64,000 nt of DNA, from the NCBI GenBank assembly GCA_020725335.1, contig DYFF01000007.1, forward strand, positions 248,001 to 312,000, written 5' to 3'. This DNA comes from Thermodesulfovibrio sp. GTDB lineage: Bacteria; Nitrospirota; Thermodesulfovibrionia; Thermodesulfovibrionales; Thermodesulfovibrionaceae. This document shows, piece by piece, positions 20,909 through 30,809 of the stretch (the first letter of the stretch is position 1; every line of letters begins with the position of its first letter). The position numbers were made by a program, and so were the translations under genes. The notes below the pieces were generated by a model, which was not told where the DNA came from, made no database searches, and was given only the letters and a program-made list of their open reading frames with translations.

Positions 20909-21570
20909 GGTTTTCCTCCTTTAGATGTTTCTTTTATTTTTAGTATAAAGTTTTCAAATCCCTTAAACTTTAATTCCTCTGATATTTTTTTTGCCTGAGA
21001 AAACTTTGAATATTTACCTATTCTTACTTTGTAAACGTCTTCTTTTGATAAGGTAACCTTATAACCAACCTGTTTAACTTTATCCATTAAAGCCTTTGCA
21101 TTTGAAATTTCAGAAAAAGCACCAACCTGGATTGTATAATAACTATGGGTTAAAGTTTTAGTTGGTTTTTTATGTTTTTTCGTCGGTAAACTTTCTTCCT
21201 TTTTTGCTACTTCCTCAATTTTTTGTGGAGACTCTTTCACCTGAGCTTGTTTGGTTTCTTCTTTTTTTGCTATTTGTATCTCTGTCTCTTTAACTTTTTT
21301 CTCTTCAATCTGAGATTGAGGAGTCTGCTCTTTTTTAGTTTCATTTTCATGAGTTTGTAATTCCTGTTTTTTTGCCATTGCAGTTTCTACTGTAGATGGC
21401 AACACTGTTTTATCTAATTCTTCGGCTTTTTGAATTTTAACCTCTTTAACAGGAGCTGTGATGTAACCAATAGAAAAACCTAATAAAATTCCAATTACAG
21501 AGAGTCCTGCTAAAATTAGAAAAAACATTTTTTTGCTCATAACTATTAATTCTTCTCCTTTTTGTTTCAT
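20905..21570 (-). CDS. SPOR-domain, single-TM protein with charged linker
   Basis: ORF 221 aa; N-terminal TM; Lys/Glu/Gln-rich linker; C-terminal YYTIQVGAFSEISNAKALMDKVKQVGYKVTLSKEDVYKVRIGKYSKFSQAKKI. Confidence 0.88.
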   Translation of the reverse strand: MKQKGEELIVMSKKMFFLILAGLSVIGILLGFSIGYITAPVKEVKIQKAEELDKTVLPSTVETAMAKKQELQTHENETKKEQTPQSQIEEKKVKETEIQIAKKEETKQAQVKESPQKIEEVAKKEESLPTKKHKKPTKTLTHSYYTIQVGAFSEISNAKALMDKVKQVGYKVTLSKEDVYKVRIGKYSKFSQAKKISEELKFKGFENFILKIKETSKGGKP

Positions 21571-22604
21571 ATGATTAACATAGCATCCCCATAAGAAAAA
21601 AATCTATATTTTTCCTTTATGGCTGAATCATAAGCTTTTTTTACTTTATCTTTATCACAAAAGGCATAAACAAGGGCAAGGGGTGTGGATTTAGGAAGAT
21701 GAAAATTTGTAACTAAAGCATCAACTATTTTAAATTCATATCCTGGATAGATGAATATATCAGTAGAACCTCTGATTGTTTTATCATCAGAGCCTAAGTC
21801 TCTAAAAACACCTGAGGCATATCCCTCAAGCGCCCTTGTAGTTGTTGTTCCTATAGCAAAAATTCTCTTTCCTATTTTTTTTATATTACTAATTTCATCA
21901 ATAATTTCTTTTTTTATCTGAAAATATTCGGAATCCATTTTATGTTTTTCTAATTCTATATCTTTAATCATTTTAAAAGTTCCAACACCTACATGAAGTG
22001 TAATCTCTCTTAATAAAACACCTTTTTGAACAATCTCTTGCAGAAGTCTTTCAGTAAAGTGTAATCCTGCAGTAGGCGCAGCTATTGAACCATTTTGCTG
22101 GGCGTATACTGTCTGATAATCCTCTCTATCTTCATGAACAGGCTTTCTTCTAATATAAGGAGGTAAAGGCATAAAACCCTTATCATTTATAAATTTTTTT
22201 ACTAATTGAGAATCCATATTTGGAAATATAATTTCCTTATCATGTGCATTTTCCCTTATATAGAGTTCTGTTTCATCAATAAAAACTTTACCATAATAAC
22301 TTCCCTTTGTCATTATTTCCCATACAGAATTATTATTTTCTTTCGGCTTTTCTTTTATGAGAAGTATTTCTATTTTGCCTCCAGTTGGCTTTCTTCCTAT
22401 AAGTCTTGCAGGAATAACTTTTGTGTTATTAACTATCAACATATCACCACTATTCAGATAATCAACTATTTCCCGAAATATTCTGTGTTCAATTAATCCA
22501 TTATTTTTATGTAAGACAAGCAGTCTTGCTTGATCTCTTTCTTTAAGAGGTTCTTGAGCTACTAATTCAGCTGGTAAAGTATATTCAAGTTCAGTTATTT
22601 TCAT
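21567..22604 (-). CDS. queA: S-adenosylmethionine:tRNA ribosyltransferase-isomerase
   Basis: ORF 345 aa; YTLPAELVAQEPLKERDQARLLVL, GSIAAPTAGLHFTERLL, LVTNFHLPKSTPLALV. Confidence 0.97.
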   Translation of the reverse strand: MKITELEYTLPAELVAQEPLKERDQARLLVLHKNNGLIEHRIFREIVDYLNSGDMLIVNNTKVIPARLIGRKPTGGKIEILLIKEKPKENNNSVWEIMTKGSYYGKVFIDETELYIRENAHDKEIIFPNMDSQLVKKFINDKGFMPLPPYIRRKPVHEDREDYQTVYAQQNGSIAAPTAGLHFTERLLQEIVQKGVLLREITLHVGVGTFKMIKDIELEKHKMDSEYFQIKKEIIDEISNIKKIGKRIFAIGTTTTRALEGYASGVFRDLGSDDKTIRGSTDIFIYPGYEFKIVDALVTNFHLPKSTPLALVYAFCDKDKVKKAYDSAIKEKYRFFSYGDAMLII

Positions 22605-23583
22605 TTATTTTAGATAATACAGTTCCTGGATAAAAATGTTGAAGAATATCTTTATAATTTCTACCTTCTTGAGCCATCTGAAAAGCACACCACTGACACA
22701 TTCCAACTCCGTGACCGTATCCTCTTCCTTCAAAAATAACTCCATCATTTTCAACTCTCATATTTGTAATCATCGTACTTGGGAGAACAGTCCATTTAAG
22801 AAGCCTTCTTAATTCATTTGCCTTTATTATCCTTGAATTTTTACCATTAGTAAATTTCAATTCTTTTATTCTTCCTGTATTTGTATAACTTATAATTTCT
22901 ACATCTTTTATCTTATCTATTTGTAACACCTTTTCGAGTAAATCAAAAGCAACTTTTCTCTCCCATATATTATAAGGAGATGGTGTGAACGGAACCTCTA
23001 CTGATTGTAAATAGGGATATTCTCTACCAAAAACTTCCTTTGGGTCCTCTGTTTTTTCCACACTACAAGCATGATAATAAGCCATAATCGGCTCTCTATT
23101 AAATGTTAAGATTTCTCCCTTAGTTTCCTTAACTGCTTTATCAACCTCTTCTGATGCTACATCTCCTTTATACACCTGATGAAAAACAGAAGATGTTACA
23201 TCATAAAAATTCCTTGTTCTATTTCTTAAAATATGAGCTACTGCATAGGTGCGAGCTAAAACAGCTTGAGCTTTAAGTGCTTCAATAGGCCAATTAATTC
23301 CTACCTCAGATGCCACTACCCCTTTTACGTAATCCTCAAGCTCAACAACGTTTATGAGAAAATATCCATCTGAACCTTTCCATAATTCTATTGCCCCTTT
23401 ATATGTTGATCCACTTAGAATTACCTTTGCAGATACCTTTTTAATTTTTTCAAGTTCATTACTTGAAGGTCTTGTGTCTCCTAACAGAACTCTTATATAA
23501 GAATTCTCAATCCTATCCTGCGCGTAAGATTGATATATAGAAGTTAAAATAATAAAAGATATTAATAATACTCTATATAACAT
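22591..23583 (-). CDS. SpoIID/LytB domain protein
   Basis: ORF 330 aa; LEDYVKGVVASEVGINWPIEALKAQAVLARTYA, GRGYGHGVGMCQWCAFQMAQEGRNYKDILQHFYPGT. Confidence 0.95.
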   Translation of the reverse strand: MLYRVLLISFIILTSIYQSYAQDRIENSYIRVLLGDTRPSSNELEKIKKVSAKVILSGSTYKGAIELWKGSDGYFLINVVELEDYVKGVVASEVGINWPIEALKAQAVLARTYAVAHILRNRTRNFYDVTSSVFHQVYKGDVASEEVDKAVKETKGEILTFNREPIMAYYHACSVEKTEDPKEVFGREYPYLQSVEVPFTPSPYNIWERKVAFDLLEKVLQIDKIKDVEIISYTNTGRIKELKFTNGKNSRIIKANELRRLLKWTVLPSTMITNMRVENDGVIFEGRGYGHGVGMCQWCAFQMAQEGRNYKDILQHFYPGTVLSKINENN

Positions 23584-23798
23584 TATCTTTTACTCATTAA
23601 ATAAAAAATCAAACTTATTATAATACTCAACAAAATTGAAGTACCGAGGGGAAAATAAAAAACAAAATTCCTTCTCTCAACAACTATATCACCTGGAAGT
23701 TTACCAATAAGAGGAATTTTACCTATAAATGTTAATATAAGTCCGATAATAACAACTATAAGCCCAAATATAATAAGAAATTTTCCTATTTCATTCAT
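23583..23798 (-). CDS. DUF2905 family membrane protein
   Basis: ORF 71 aa; IGKIPLIGKLPGDIVVERRNFVFYFPLGTSILLSIIISL. Confidence 0.85.
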   Translation of the reverse strand: MNEIGKFLIIFGLIVVIIGLILTFIGKIPLIGKLPGDIVVERRNFVFYFPLGTSILLSIIISLIFYLMSKR

Positions 23799-24336
23799 AA
23801 TTTATTTCCTTTAAATATCTCTCTGCCTCTGAATAAATACAACCACAGTATCTTTGTTTATATAGTTCTAAAGCCTTACCTATAGTCATCGTTTTATTAA
23901 AACCTTTTCTAAAATCTTCTTCTACAAACTTAATGTTATATTTTCCCGCTAATTCATTGCCTATTTTTATTATATTATCAAAATTCTGATAGGGGCTTAC
24001 TAATAAAGTTGTTGTAAAATAGGAAATTCCTAAGTCTTTTGCCCTTTTAGCAGTATTTTCAAGCCTTAATCTATAACAAATTGGACATCTTTCTTTTTCT
24101 TTTCCTGCAACAGATTGAATAAATTTATAAAATTCTCTGTAATATTCATCATAAATTACTTTTAGTTTCCATAGTTGTTGAAGTTTTTTTAAAGAATCTA
24201 ATCTTAATTTATACTCTGTATAAGGATGAATATTAGGATTATACCAATATAATGTGATATCAAAACCTTTGTCTTTTAATGCCTCTAATGGATATATAGC
24301 ACAATTACTACAGCATGTATGTAACAATATATTCAT
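23791..24336 (-). CDS. queH: Epoxyqueuosine reductase QueH
   Basis: ORF 181 aa; LLHTCCSNCAIYPLEALK, CPICYRLRLENTA, YCGCIYSEAERY. Confidence 0.93.
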   Translation of the reverse strand: MNILLHTCCSNCAIYPLEALKDKGFDITLYWYNPNIHPYTEYKLRLDSLKKLQQLWKLKVIYDEYYREFYKFIQSVAGKEKERCPICYRLRLENTAKRAKDLGISYFTTTLLVSPYQNFDNIIKIGNELAGKYNIKFVEEDFRKGFNKTMTIGKALELYKQRYCGCIYSEAERYLKEINYE

Positions 24337-24337
24337 A

Positions 24338-25315
24338 TCAAAAAAGCCTTTCAGGTAGATTTCTTTTCAGTACTTCATAAGCAAGACGAGTAGCCACCCT
24401 ACCCCGTGATGTTCTCTCAATAAATCCTTCCTGCATAAGATAGGGTTCATAAACATCTTCAATTGTATCTTTATCTTCCCTTAATGAAGCAGCAATAGAC
24501 TCTATACCTGCCGGCCCTCCGTTGAACTTATCTATTATAGTAATAAGAATTTTCCTATCCATATCATCAAGTCCATAATCATCAACATCCATAGCAATTA
24601 ATGCTTCGTTAGCTATTTTTATTTCTATAGTTTCTTTTTTGTTAACTTGAGCAAAATCTCTAATCCTTTTTAACAATCTGTTAGCTATTCTCGGAGTTCC
24701 TCTTGACCTTCTTGCAATCTCCATAGCTGCTTCTTCAGTAATAGATATACCTAATATGTTTGATGACCTTATTACAATGTCCTTAAGTTCCTCAGGAGCA
24801 TAAAACTCTAATCTAAATACAACGCCGAATCTATCCCTTAGAGGTGAAGTAATTAATCCTGTGCGTGTTGTTGCTCCTATAAGTGTAAATCTCGGCAAAC
24901 TTATTTTAATAGAGCGAGCGGAAGGACCTTGCCCAACAATAATGTCAAGAGTAAAATCCTCCATGGCTGGATATAAAATCTCTTCTACCATTCTTGGGAG
25001 TCTATGAATTTCGTCAATAAATAAAATATCTCTGTCAGATAAATTTGTAAGAATTGCTGCTACATCCCCTGCTCTCTCAAGTACAGGTCCTGAAGTGCTC
25101 TTTATATTAACTCCCAATTCATTTGCTATAACAGTTGCGAGAGTAGTTTTACCAAGTCCAGGTGGTCCACAAAATAGAACATGATCAAGAGGTTCTCCTC
25201 TCAAATTTGCTGCTTTAATGAAAACTTCAATATTCTCTTTAATTTTCTTTTGTCCAATAAAATCTTTTAGAGTTCTTGGTCGAAGAGTTATATCTAATAA
25301 TTCATTATTCTGCAT
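24338..25315 (-). CDS. ruvB: Holliday junction branch migration helicase RuvB
   Basis: ORF 325 aa; [62 protein letters not shown]. Confidence 0.98.
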   Translation of the reverse strand: MQNNELLDITLRPRTLKDFIGQKKIKENIEVFIKAANLRGEPLDHVLFCGPPGLGKTTLATVIANELGVNIKSTSGPVLERAGDVAAILTNLSDRDILFIDEIHRLPRMVEEILYPAMEDFTLDIIVGQGPSARSIKISLPRFTLIGATTRTGLITSPLRDRFGVVFRLEFYAPEELKDIVIRSSNILGISITEEAAMEIARRSRGTPRIANRLLKRIRDFAQVNKKETIEIKIANEALIAMDVDDYGLDDMDRKILITIIDKFNGGPAGIESIAASLREDKDTIEDVYEPYLMQEGFIERTSRGRVATRLAYEVLKRNLPERLF

Positions 25316-25877
25316 ATCTGCCTACTAAAATATTAAGACACTCTTTTATAATAGAAGCCTCGTTTTTATCTTTACTGTATACTTTGTCCAGAACTTCCTT
25401 GGCATCTGTTTTCTTGTATCCGAGATTTACAAGAGCTATGAGAATATCATCATATATCCTGTCATACTCATATTTTAAAGAAGGCAAAACTCCTTTTAAT
25501 TCCAGAAGAATTCTTTGTGCGGTTTTTTTACCGATGCCTGGGACTCTACTTAATAATTTAAGGTCTTCCTTCTCAATTATATTTTGTAGCGTAGTTAAAT
25601 CATAGGTAGAAATAATGTTCATCGCTGTTATTGGCCCAATTCCTGATATTTTTATTAACTGATCGAATAATTCTTTTTCATAGGGCTCCAGAAAACCGTA
25701 AATCTCTATAGATTCTTCTTTTAAAGCAACACTTGTATAGATTTGAATTTCCTGACCCTCTTTAATAAACTGAGATACTTTTAAAGGAATTTTAACTCCA
25801 AAACCTATTGAACCAACCTGAATTATCAGCTTATCTGGTTTCAGAGAAACAATCTTGCCTATCAAAAATTCAAACAT
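25305..25877 (-). CDS. ruvA: Holliday junction branch migration protein RuvA
   Basis: ORF 190 aa; [36 protein letters not shown] HhH motifs; adjacent ruvB. Confidence 0.96.
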   Translation of the reverse strand: MFEFLIGKIVSLKPDKLIIQVGSIGFGVKIPLKVSQFIKEGQEIQIYTSVALKEESIEIYGFLEPYEKELFDQLIKISGIGPITAMNIISTYDLTTLQNIIEKEDLKLLSRVPGIGKKTAQRILLELKGVLPSLKYEYDRIYDDILIALVNLGYKKTDAKEVLDKVYSKDKNEASIIKECLNILVGRYAE

Positions 25878-25902
25878 TTTTTATAATTTATTTTAACACA
25901 AG

Positions 25903-26934
25903 CTAAAATCTCAAAATACTTCTACTGACATTTCTCACATTTTCAACTCCAGTAAGAAGCATTGCCTGTTTTAACTCATTCTTTATATTGTCAAAATATA
26001 TTTTTAAGCCCTCTCTACCTCCTCCGAAAATAGCTATAACTATGGGTCTTCCAATTAAAACAGCATCTGCACCTAAAGCTAAGAGCTTGAGAACATCCAC
26101 CCCGGTTCTTACTCCGCCGTCAGCTATAATTTTTATCTTACCTTTAAGCTTATCTGCTATCTCAGGCAACACTTCTGCAACTCCAGGCGTATGATCAAGA
26201 ATTCTTCCTCCATGATTTGAAACTACAATAGCTGAAACTCCAATATCATAAGCAATTTCAGCTTCTCTTAAGGTCATAATACCCTTTAGAATAAATGGAA
26301 GTTTTGTAGATTTAACAATTTCTTCTATTTCTTTTGGAGATTTAGGACTAACTGGCTGCCCTTTTAATGCCATAGTAATTAAACCAGCTCCGTCAATATC
26401 CATACCTACGGCAATTGCACTTGCCTCTTCAGCAAGCTTTATTCTTTTAATTATCTCTTCCTGCGCCCTTGGTTTTATAATTGGAATACCCTTACCATTG
26501 TTCCTTTTTATTGTCTCAATGCCACTCCCATACATTAATGGGTCAGCTCCGTCACCAGTCCATCCTATTGTTCCTGCCATTAGGGAACCTGCTATTACCT
26601 CATTACAATAAACATCTTCAGTTATTGCTCCTCCCATATTATATGTTGTTCCTGTTATAGGAGCAGCCATTACAGGCAGTGACAGTTTTTCACCGAAAAG
26701 TTCTAAAGATGTATCGGAATTTCTAACTTCATGTATTGTTGAAAGATTGAGTTTATACTTACCCAGAGCTTCAAGATTTGCTTTAAATGATGCGCCTGTC
26801 CCAACACCTCCCATACCTGGAACTTCTCCAGCGCATGCAACGCCGTTACAAATGGGGCATACTCTGCAGTATGGCTTTAATTTATCTCGAGCAATTTTTC
26901 TTACTTCTTGCCAATTCATACATTTCCCCTCCAT
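25903..26934 (-). CDS. FMN-dependent alpha-hydroxy-acid dehydrogenase family protein
   Basis: ORF 343 aa; LPFILKGIMTLREAEIAYDIGVSAIVVSNHGGRILDHTPGVAEVLPEIA, IIADGGVRTGVDVLKLLALGADAVLIGRP. Confidence 0.92.
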   Translation of the reverse strand: MEGKCMNWQEVRKIARDKLKPYCRVCPICNGVACAGEVPGMGGVGTGASFKANLEALGKYKLNLSTIHEVRNSDTSLELFGEKLSLPVMAAPITGTTYNMGGAITEDVYCNEVIAGSLMAGTIGWTGDGADPLMYGSGIETIKRNNGKGIPIIKPRAQEEIIKRIKLAEEASAIAVGMDIDGAGLITMALKGQPVSPKSPKEIEEIVKSTKLPFILKGIMTLREAEIAYDIGVSAIVVSNHGGRILDHTPGVAEVLPEIADKLKGKIKIIADGGVRTGVDVLKLLALGADAVLIGRPIVIAIFGGGREGLKIYFDNIKNELKQAMLLTGVENVRNVSRSILRF

Positions 26935-26969
26935 TTAAATTTTCTAAATATGATATTATAAAACAAATC

Positions 26970-27042
26970 GGGGCTGTAGCTCAGCTGGGAGAGCGCCAGA
27001 ATCGCACTCTGGAGGTCGGGGGTTCGACTCCCCTCAGCTCCA
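26970..27042 (+). tRNA. tRNA-Ala (anticodon CGC)
   Basis: GGGGCTGTAGCTCAGCTGGGAGAGCGCCAGAATCGCACTCTGGAGGTCGGGGGTTCGACTCCCCTCAGCTCCA; loop ATCGCAC. Confidence 0.97.
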
Positions 27043-27119
27043 TAAAATAAAATTAAACTTCAATTTATAGAAAGTCTATAGTATTAAAAATTATAATTCT
27101 TAATAATTCTTAAACTTTA

Positions 27120-28028
27120 TTAAAAAGCGTATACAAATTTAAACCAAAATTTATCTCCTTCTGGTCTATTTTTAACTTCCATTTCTTTCTGATATTTTAA
27201 TGTAAAACTCGTATTTTTATATTCGTATTTAATCTGAGGTCCGATTGCAAAAGCTTGCCCTTTATTGCCATCAGGCTCTACTTTAAGTCCATTATCTTTA
27301 TCACTTGTAATTTGTTTATAGAAATAGCCACCTAATCCAAAAGTCCAATTGTCAATTTTTTTACCAACTGTATAATCAAAATGAAATTCTTGACCAGACA
27401 AATAATCAGTATCTGTATTTTTAGTGTTAAAATCATACATAAATTTAAAGGATATATCAAATCCGTTATCACTTATATACGAAAAAGCAAATATTGGTTC
27501 AAATGTCCAGTAATTTCTACCTGTATTAGCAAGCCTATTTTTATCATAATCACCTGTAGGAATATAAATATCAAGTCCTGTTGCAAAATGCCAATTTTTT
27601 GAATGCCAAGAAAGTATAAATGGGTCTATAATTATGTCGCCAAGACCTGTCTTGCTTTTGCTTCCAATAGGTAATGAAACATCTACGTTTAATACAGGTA
27701 TAAATACATGCATTGCCCAGTTTCCATCAAATATCTTCGTATTTGTAACATGAAGAAATCTAAAAACATTAGCAGTTACCTTCAACTCAAAATCTTTTAT
27801 CGAAGATTTACCATTTTTATCCATAAATTTATCAGCGCTATAATAAGTTAAATAATTTAGGAAATAAGTTCCAGGAGGGGGAACTGCTCCAGCCATAAAA
27901 TCTTCAGCTCCATTAGGATAAGCTCCACCGCCGCCTTCTGTTGCCAAAGTATTTTCATTTAAAACTAAAAAAAATAATAAAATAAAAAAAATAAACCTAA
28001 CTTTTTTAATACTTGTTTTTCCCATCAT
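27120..28028 (-). CDS. Outer-membrane transporter-like protein (SphA / phenol meta-pathway family)
   Basis: ORF 302 aa; signal peptide; GGGGAYPNGAEDFMAGAVPPPGTYFLNYLTYYSADKF; alternating beta-strand pattern. Confidence 0.82.
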   Translation of the reverse strand: MMGKTSIKKVRFIFFILLFFLVLNENTLATEGGGGAYPNGAEDFMAGAVPPPGTYFLNYLTYYSADKFMDKNGKSSIKDFELKVTANVFRFLHVTNTKIFDGNWAMHVFIPVLNVDVSLPIGSKSKTGLGDIIIDPFILSWHSKNWHFATGLDIYIPTGDYDKNRLANTGRNYWTFEPIFAFSYISDNGFDISFKFMYDFNTKNTDTDYLSGQEFHFDYTVGKKIDNWTFGLGGYFYKQITSDKDNGLKVEPDGNKGQAFAIGPQIKYEYKNTSFTLKYQKEMEVKNRPEGDKFWFKFVYAF

Positions 28029-28156
28029 TCATCCTCCTAAAATTTTACGTATTTTAAAAATTTTTTAAGATAAAAGTCTAAAAAATTTTTTCATCATATT
28101 TCGATAATATTGTGCTTTATTTTACAATTATAACTATTTTAAGTTAAAATTGTTTT

Positions 28157-29968
28157 ATGAATGGACAGTCAAAGGGGACGCTAAAAACTCTTCTAATTTG
28201 GCTTATAATAGGAGTAGCGATAATTGGACTATTTAATCTATTTACTACCCATCAAAAGACAGAGAAAGAGATTATATTTTCTGAATTTCTCCTTAAACTT
28301 CAAAATAATCAAATAGAAGAGGTACAAATAAAAGATAATTCAATTACAGGGAAATTTAAAGACGGAAGTCTATTTAAAACATATTATATAAATTATCCTG
28401 ATCTTGTGAAAGAGCTTTCCTCTCAAGGAATTAAAGTCTCTGTAAAGCCTCCTGAACAAACGCCTTGGTATATAAATTTTCTAATATCTTGGGGACCTAT
28501 TATCTTTCTTGTTTTCTTATGGATAATGTTCATGAGACAAATGCAAGCTGGGAGTTCACGAGCAATGTCCTTCGGTAAAGCAAGAGCAAGAATGGTATCT
28601 AATAAATCAATTAAGGTTACCTTCGCAGATGTGGCAGGAATTGAAGAAGTAAAAGAAGAGGTAAAAGAAGTTGTTGACTTTCTCACTAATCCCCAGAAAT
28701 ACACAAAAATTGGAGCAAAAATCCCAAAGGGGATTCTTCTTGTTGGTTCTCCAGGAACAGGTAAAACATTGCTGGCAAAAGCTATTGCTGGTGAAGCTGG
28801 AGTTCCATTTTTCTCTATTTCAGGTTCAGATTTTGTTGAAATGTTTGTAGGAGTTGGAGCCAGTAGAGTTAGAGATCTTTTTGATCAAGCAAAGAAAAAT
28901 TCTCCTTGCATAATATTTATAGATGAAATTGATGCTGTCGGAAGGCAAAGAGGTGCAGGACTTGGTGGCGGACATGATGAAAGAGAACAGACTTTAAATC
29001 AACTATTAGTAGAAATGGATGGTTTTGAAAGTAATGAAGGCATAATAGTTCTTGCTGCAACAAATAGACCTGATGTTCTTGACCCTGCATTACTGAGACC
29101 TGGAAGATTTGACAGACAAATTGTTGTTCCTCTTCCTGATGTAAAAGGGAGACTTGAAATTCTCAAAGTGCATACTAAAAAAGTACCTCTTTCTGAAGAT
29201 GTAGACCTTGAAAAAATTGCAAGAGGTACACCTGGTTTCTCCGGTGCTGATCTCGCCAATTTAGTAAATGAAGCAGCTCTTATTGCTGCCAGAAGAAATA
29301 GCGAAAAAGTTCACATGAATGACATTGAATCAGCAAAAGACAAAGTACTTATGGGAATTGAAAGAAAAAGTATGGTTCTAAGTGAAGAAGAAAGAAAAAT
29401 TACAGCTTATCATGAAGCAGGACATGCACTTGTGGCTAAACTTACTCCTTCAACAGATCCAATTCATAAGGTAAGCATAATCCCAAGAGGTAGAGCATTA
29501 GGAGTAACTCAACAACTCCCTCTTGATGACAGATATACTTACTCAAGAGATTATTTATACGGCACCTTGAAGGTACTGCTTGGTGGCAGAGTTGCAGAAG
29601 AAATATCTCTTCAAACTATGACAACTGGTGCCGGTAATGATCTTGAAAGAGCTACTGAATTGGCAAGAAAAATGGTCACAGAATGGGGGATGAGTGAACG
29701 AATGGGGCCACTTACCTTTGGTAAAAGAGAAGAACATGTGTTCTTAGGAAGAGAAATTGCTAAACATAGAGATTATTCCGATAAAACTGCTGAAGAAATA
29801 GATGAAGAGACAAAAAGAATTGTAACCGAAGCCTATCATCAAACAAAAGATTTATTATTAAAAAATATGAATTTACTTGATGCAATTGCAAAAGCCCTTC
29901 TTGAAAGAGAAACCCTTGAAGCTAATGAGATAGATGAGATTATATCAGAAGTAAAACAAGCTGCATGA
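28157..29968 (+). CDS. ftsH: ATP-dependent zinc metalloprotease FtsH
   Basis: ORF 603 aa; [51 protein letters not shown] protease motif. Confidence 0.98.
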   Translation: MNGQSKGTLKTLLIWLIIGVAIIGLFNLFTTHQKTEKEIIFSEFLLKLQNNQIEEVQIKDNSITGKFKDGSLFKTYYINYPDLVKELSSQGIKVSVKPPEQTPWYINFLISWGPIIFLVFLWIMFMRQMQAGSSRAMSFGKARARMVSNKSIKVTFADVAGIEEVKEEVKEVVDFLTNPQKYTKIGAKIPKGILLVGSPGTGKTLLAKAIAGEAGVPFFSISGSDFVEMFVGVGASRVRDLFDQAKKNSPCIIFIDEIDAVGRQRGAGLGGGHDEREQTLNQLLVEMDGFESNEGIIVLAATNRPDVLDPALLRPGRFDRQIVVPLPDVKGRLEILKVHTKKVPLSEDVDLEKIARGTPGFSGADLANLVNEAALIAARRNSEKVHMNDIESAKDKVLMGIERKSMVLSEEERKITAYHEAGHALVAKLTPSTDPIHKVSIIPRGRALGVTQQLPLDDRYTYSRDYLYGTLKVLLGGRVAEEISLQTMTTGAGNDLERATELARKMVTEWGMSERMGPLTFGKREEHVFLGREIAKHRDYSDKTAEEIDEETKRIVTEAYHQTKDLLLKNMNLLDAIAKALLERETLEANEIDEIISEVKQAA

Positions 29969-30807
29969 AATTAAGTTTTAATTCCTTCCACTTCGATTTT
30001 CTGAAAAAAACCTATATCATGGGAATTCTGAATGTTACACCTGATTCATTTTTTGACGGCGGTAAATATAGTAACACAGAAAAAGCAATTGCTCAAGGAC
30101 TTAAACTTATTGAACAAGGAGCAGATATCCTTGATATAGGTGGAGAGTCAACAAGACCTGGTGCTTTGCCTGTTAAAGTGGAGGAAGAACTAAAACGTGT
30201 TATACCAGTAATAGAAGAGATATTAAAGCGAGCAAGAATTCCTATTTCCATAGATACTTATAAAGCCAAAGTAGCTGAAGAAGCTATCAATGCTGGTGCC
30301 TCTATAATAAATGACATTAGTGGTTTAAAATTTGATCCAGAAATGCCACGAGTAGCAGCTAAGTATAAAACTCCTGTTGTAATAATGCATATAAAGGGCA
30401 CACCACAAGATATGCAAAAAAATCCATATTATAATGCTTTGATACCTGAAATAATTGAATACTTAAGAGCCTCTATTATAACTGCTAAAGAAGCTGGGAT
30501 AGAAGAAGATAAAATTATATTAGACCCTGGCATAGGCTTTGGAAAACTTCCTGAACATAATCTGCAGATTATTAAAAATCTTAAAGAATTTGCTCTTTTA
30601 GGTAAACCTATTCTTATTGGAGTCTCAAGAAAAAGTTTCATTGGTAAAATTCTTAATGATGCCTCACCTGAAGAGAGACTTGAAGGAACTGCTGCAGCAG
30701 TAGCTGTTTCCATAATAAATGGTGCTAATATTGTAAGGGTTCATGATGTAGATTACATATCTAAAATTGTTAAGGTTGTTGATGCAATAAAATTTAGTAA
30801 AATTTAA
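29965..30807 (+). CDS. folP: Dihydropteroate synthase
   Basis: ORF 280 aa; IMGILNVTPDSFFDGGKY, DILDIGGESTRPGA, ILDPGIGFGK. Confidence 0.97.
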   Translation: MKLSFNSFHFDFLKKTYIMGILNVTPDSFFDGGKYSNTEKAIAQGLKLIEQGADILDIGGESTRPGALPVKVEEELKRVIPVIEEILKRARIPISIDTYKAKVAEEAINAGASIINDISGLKFDPEMPRVAAKYKTPVVIMHIKGTPQDMQKNPYYNALIPEIIEYLRASIITAKEAGIEEDKIILDPGIGFGKLPEHNLQIIKNLKEFALLGKPILIGVSRKSFIGKILNDASPEERLEGTAAAVAVSIINGANIVRVHDVDYISKIVKVVDAIKFSKI

Positions 30808-30809
30808 TT

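Noticed and set aside
26787-27050. Plus-strand ORF ending IGAVAQLGERQNRTLEVGGSTPLSSIK
   Set aside because: Conceptual translation of tRNA-Ala (26970-27042) plus antisense of the FMN-dehydrogenase gene; a known artefact pattern.
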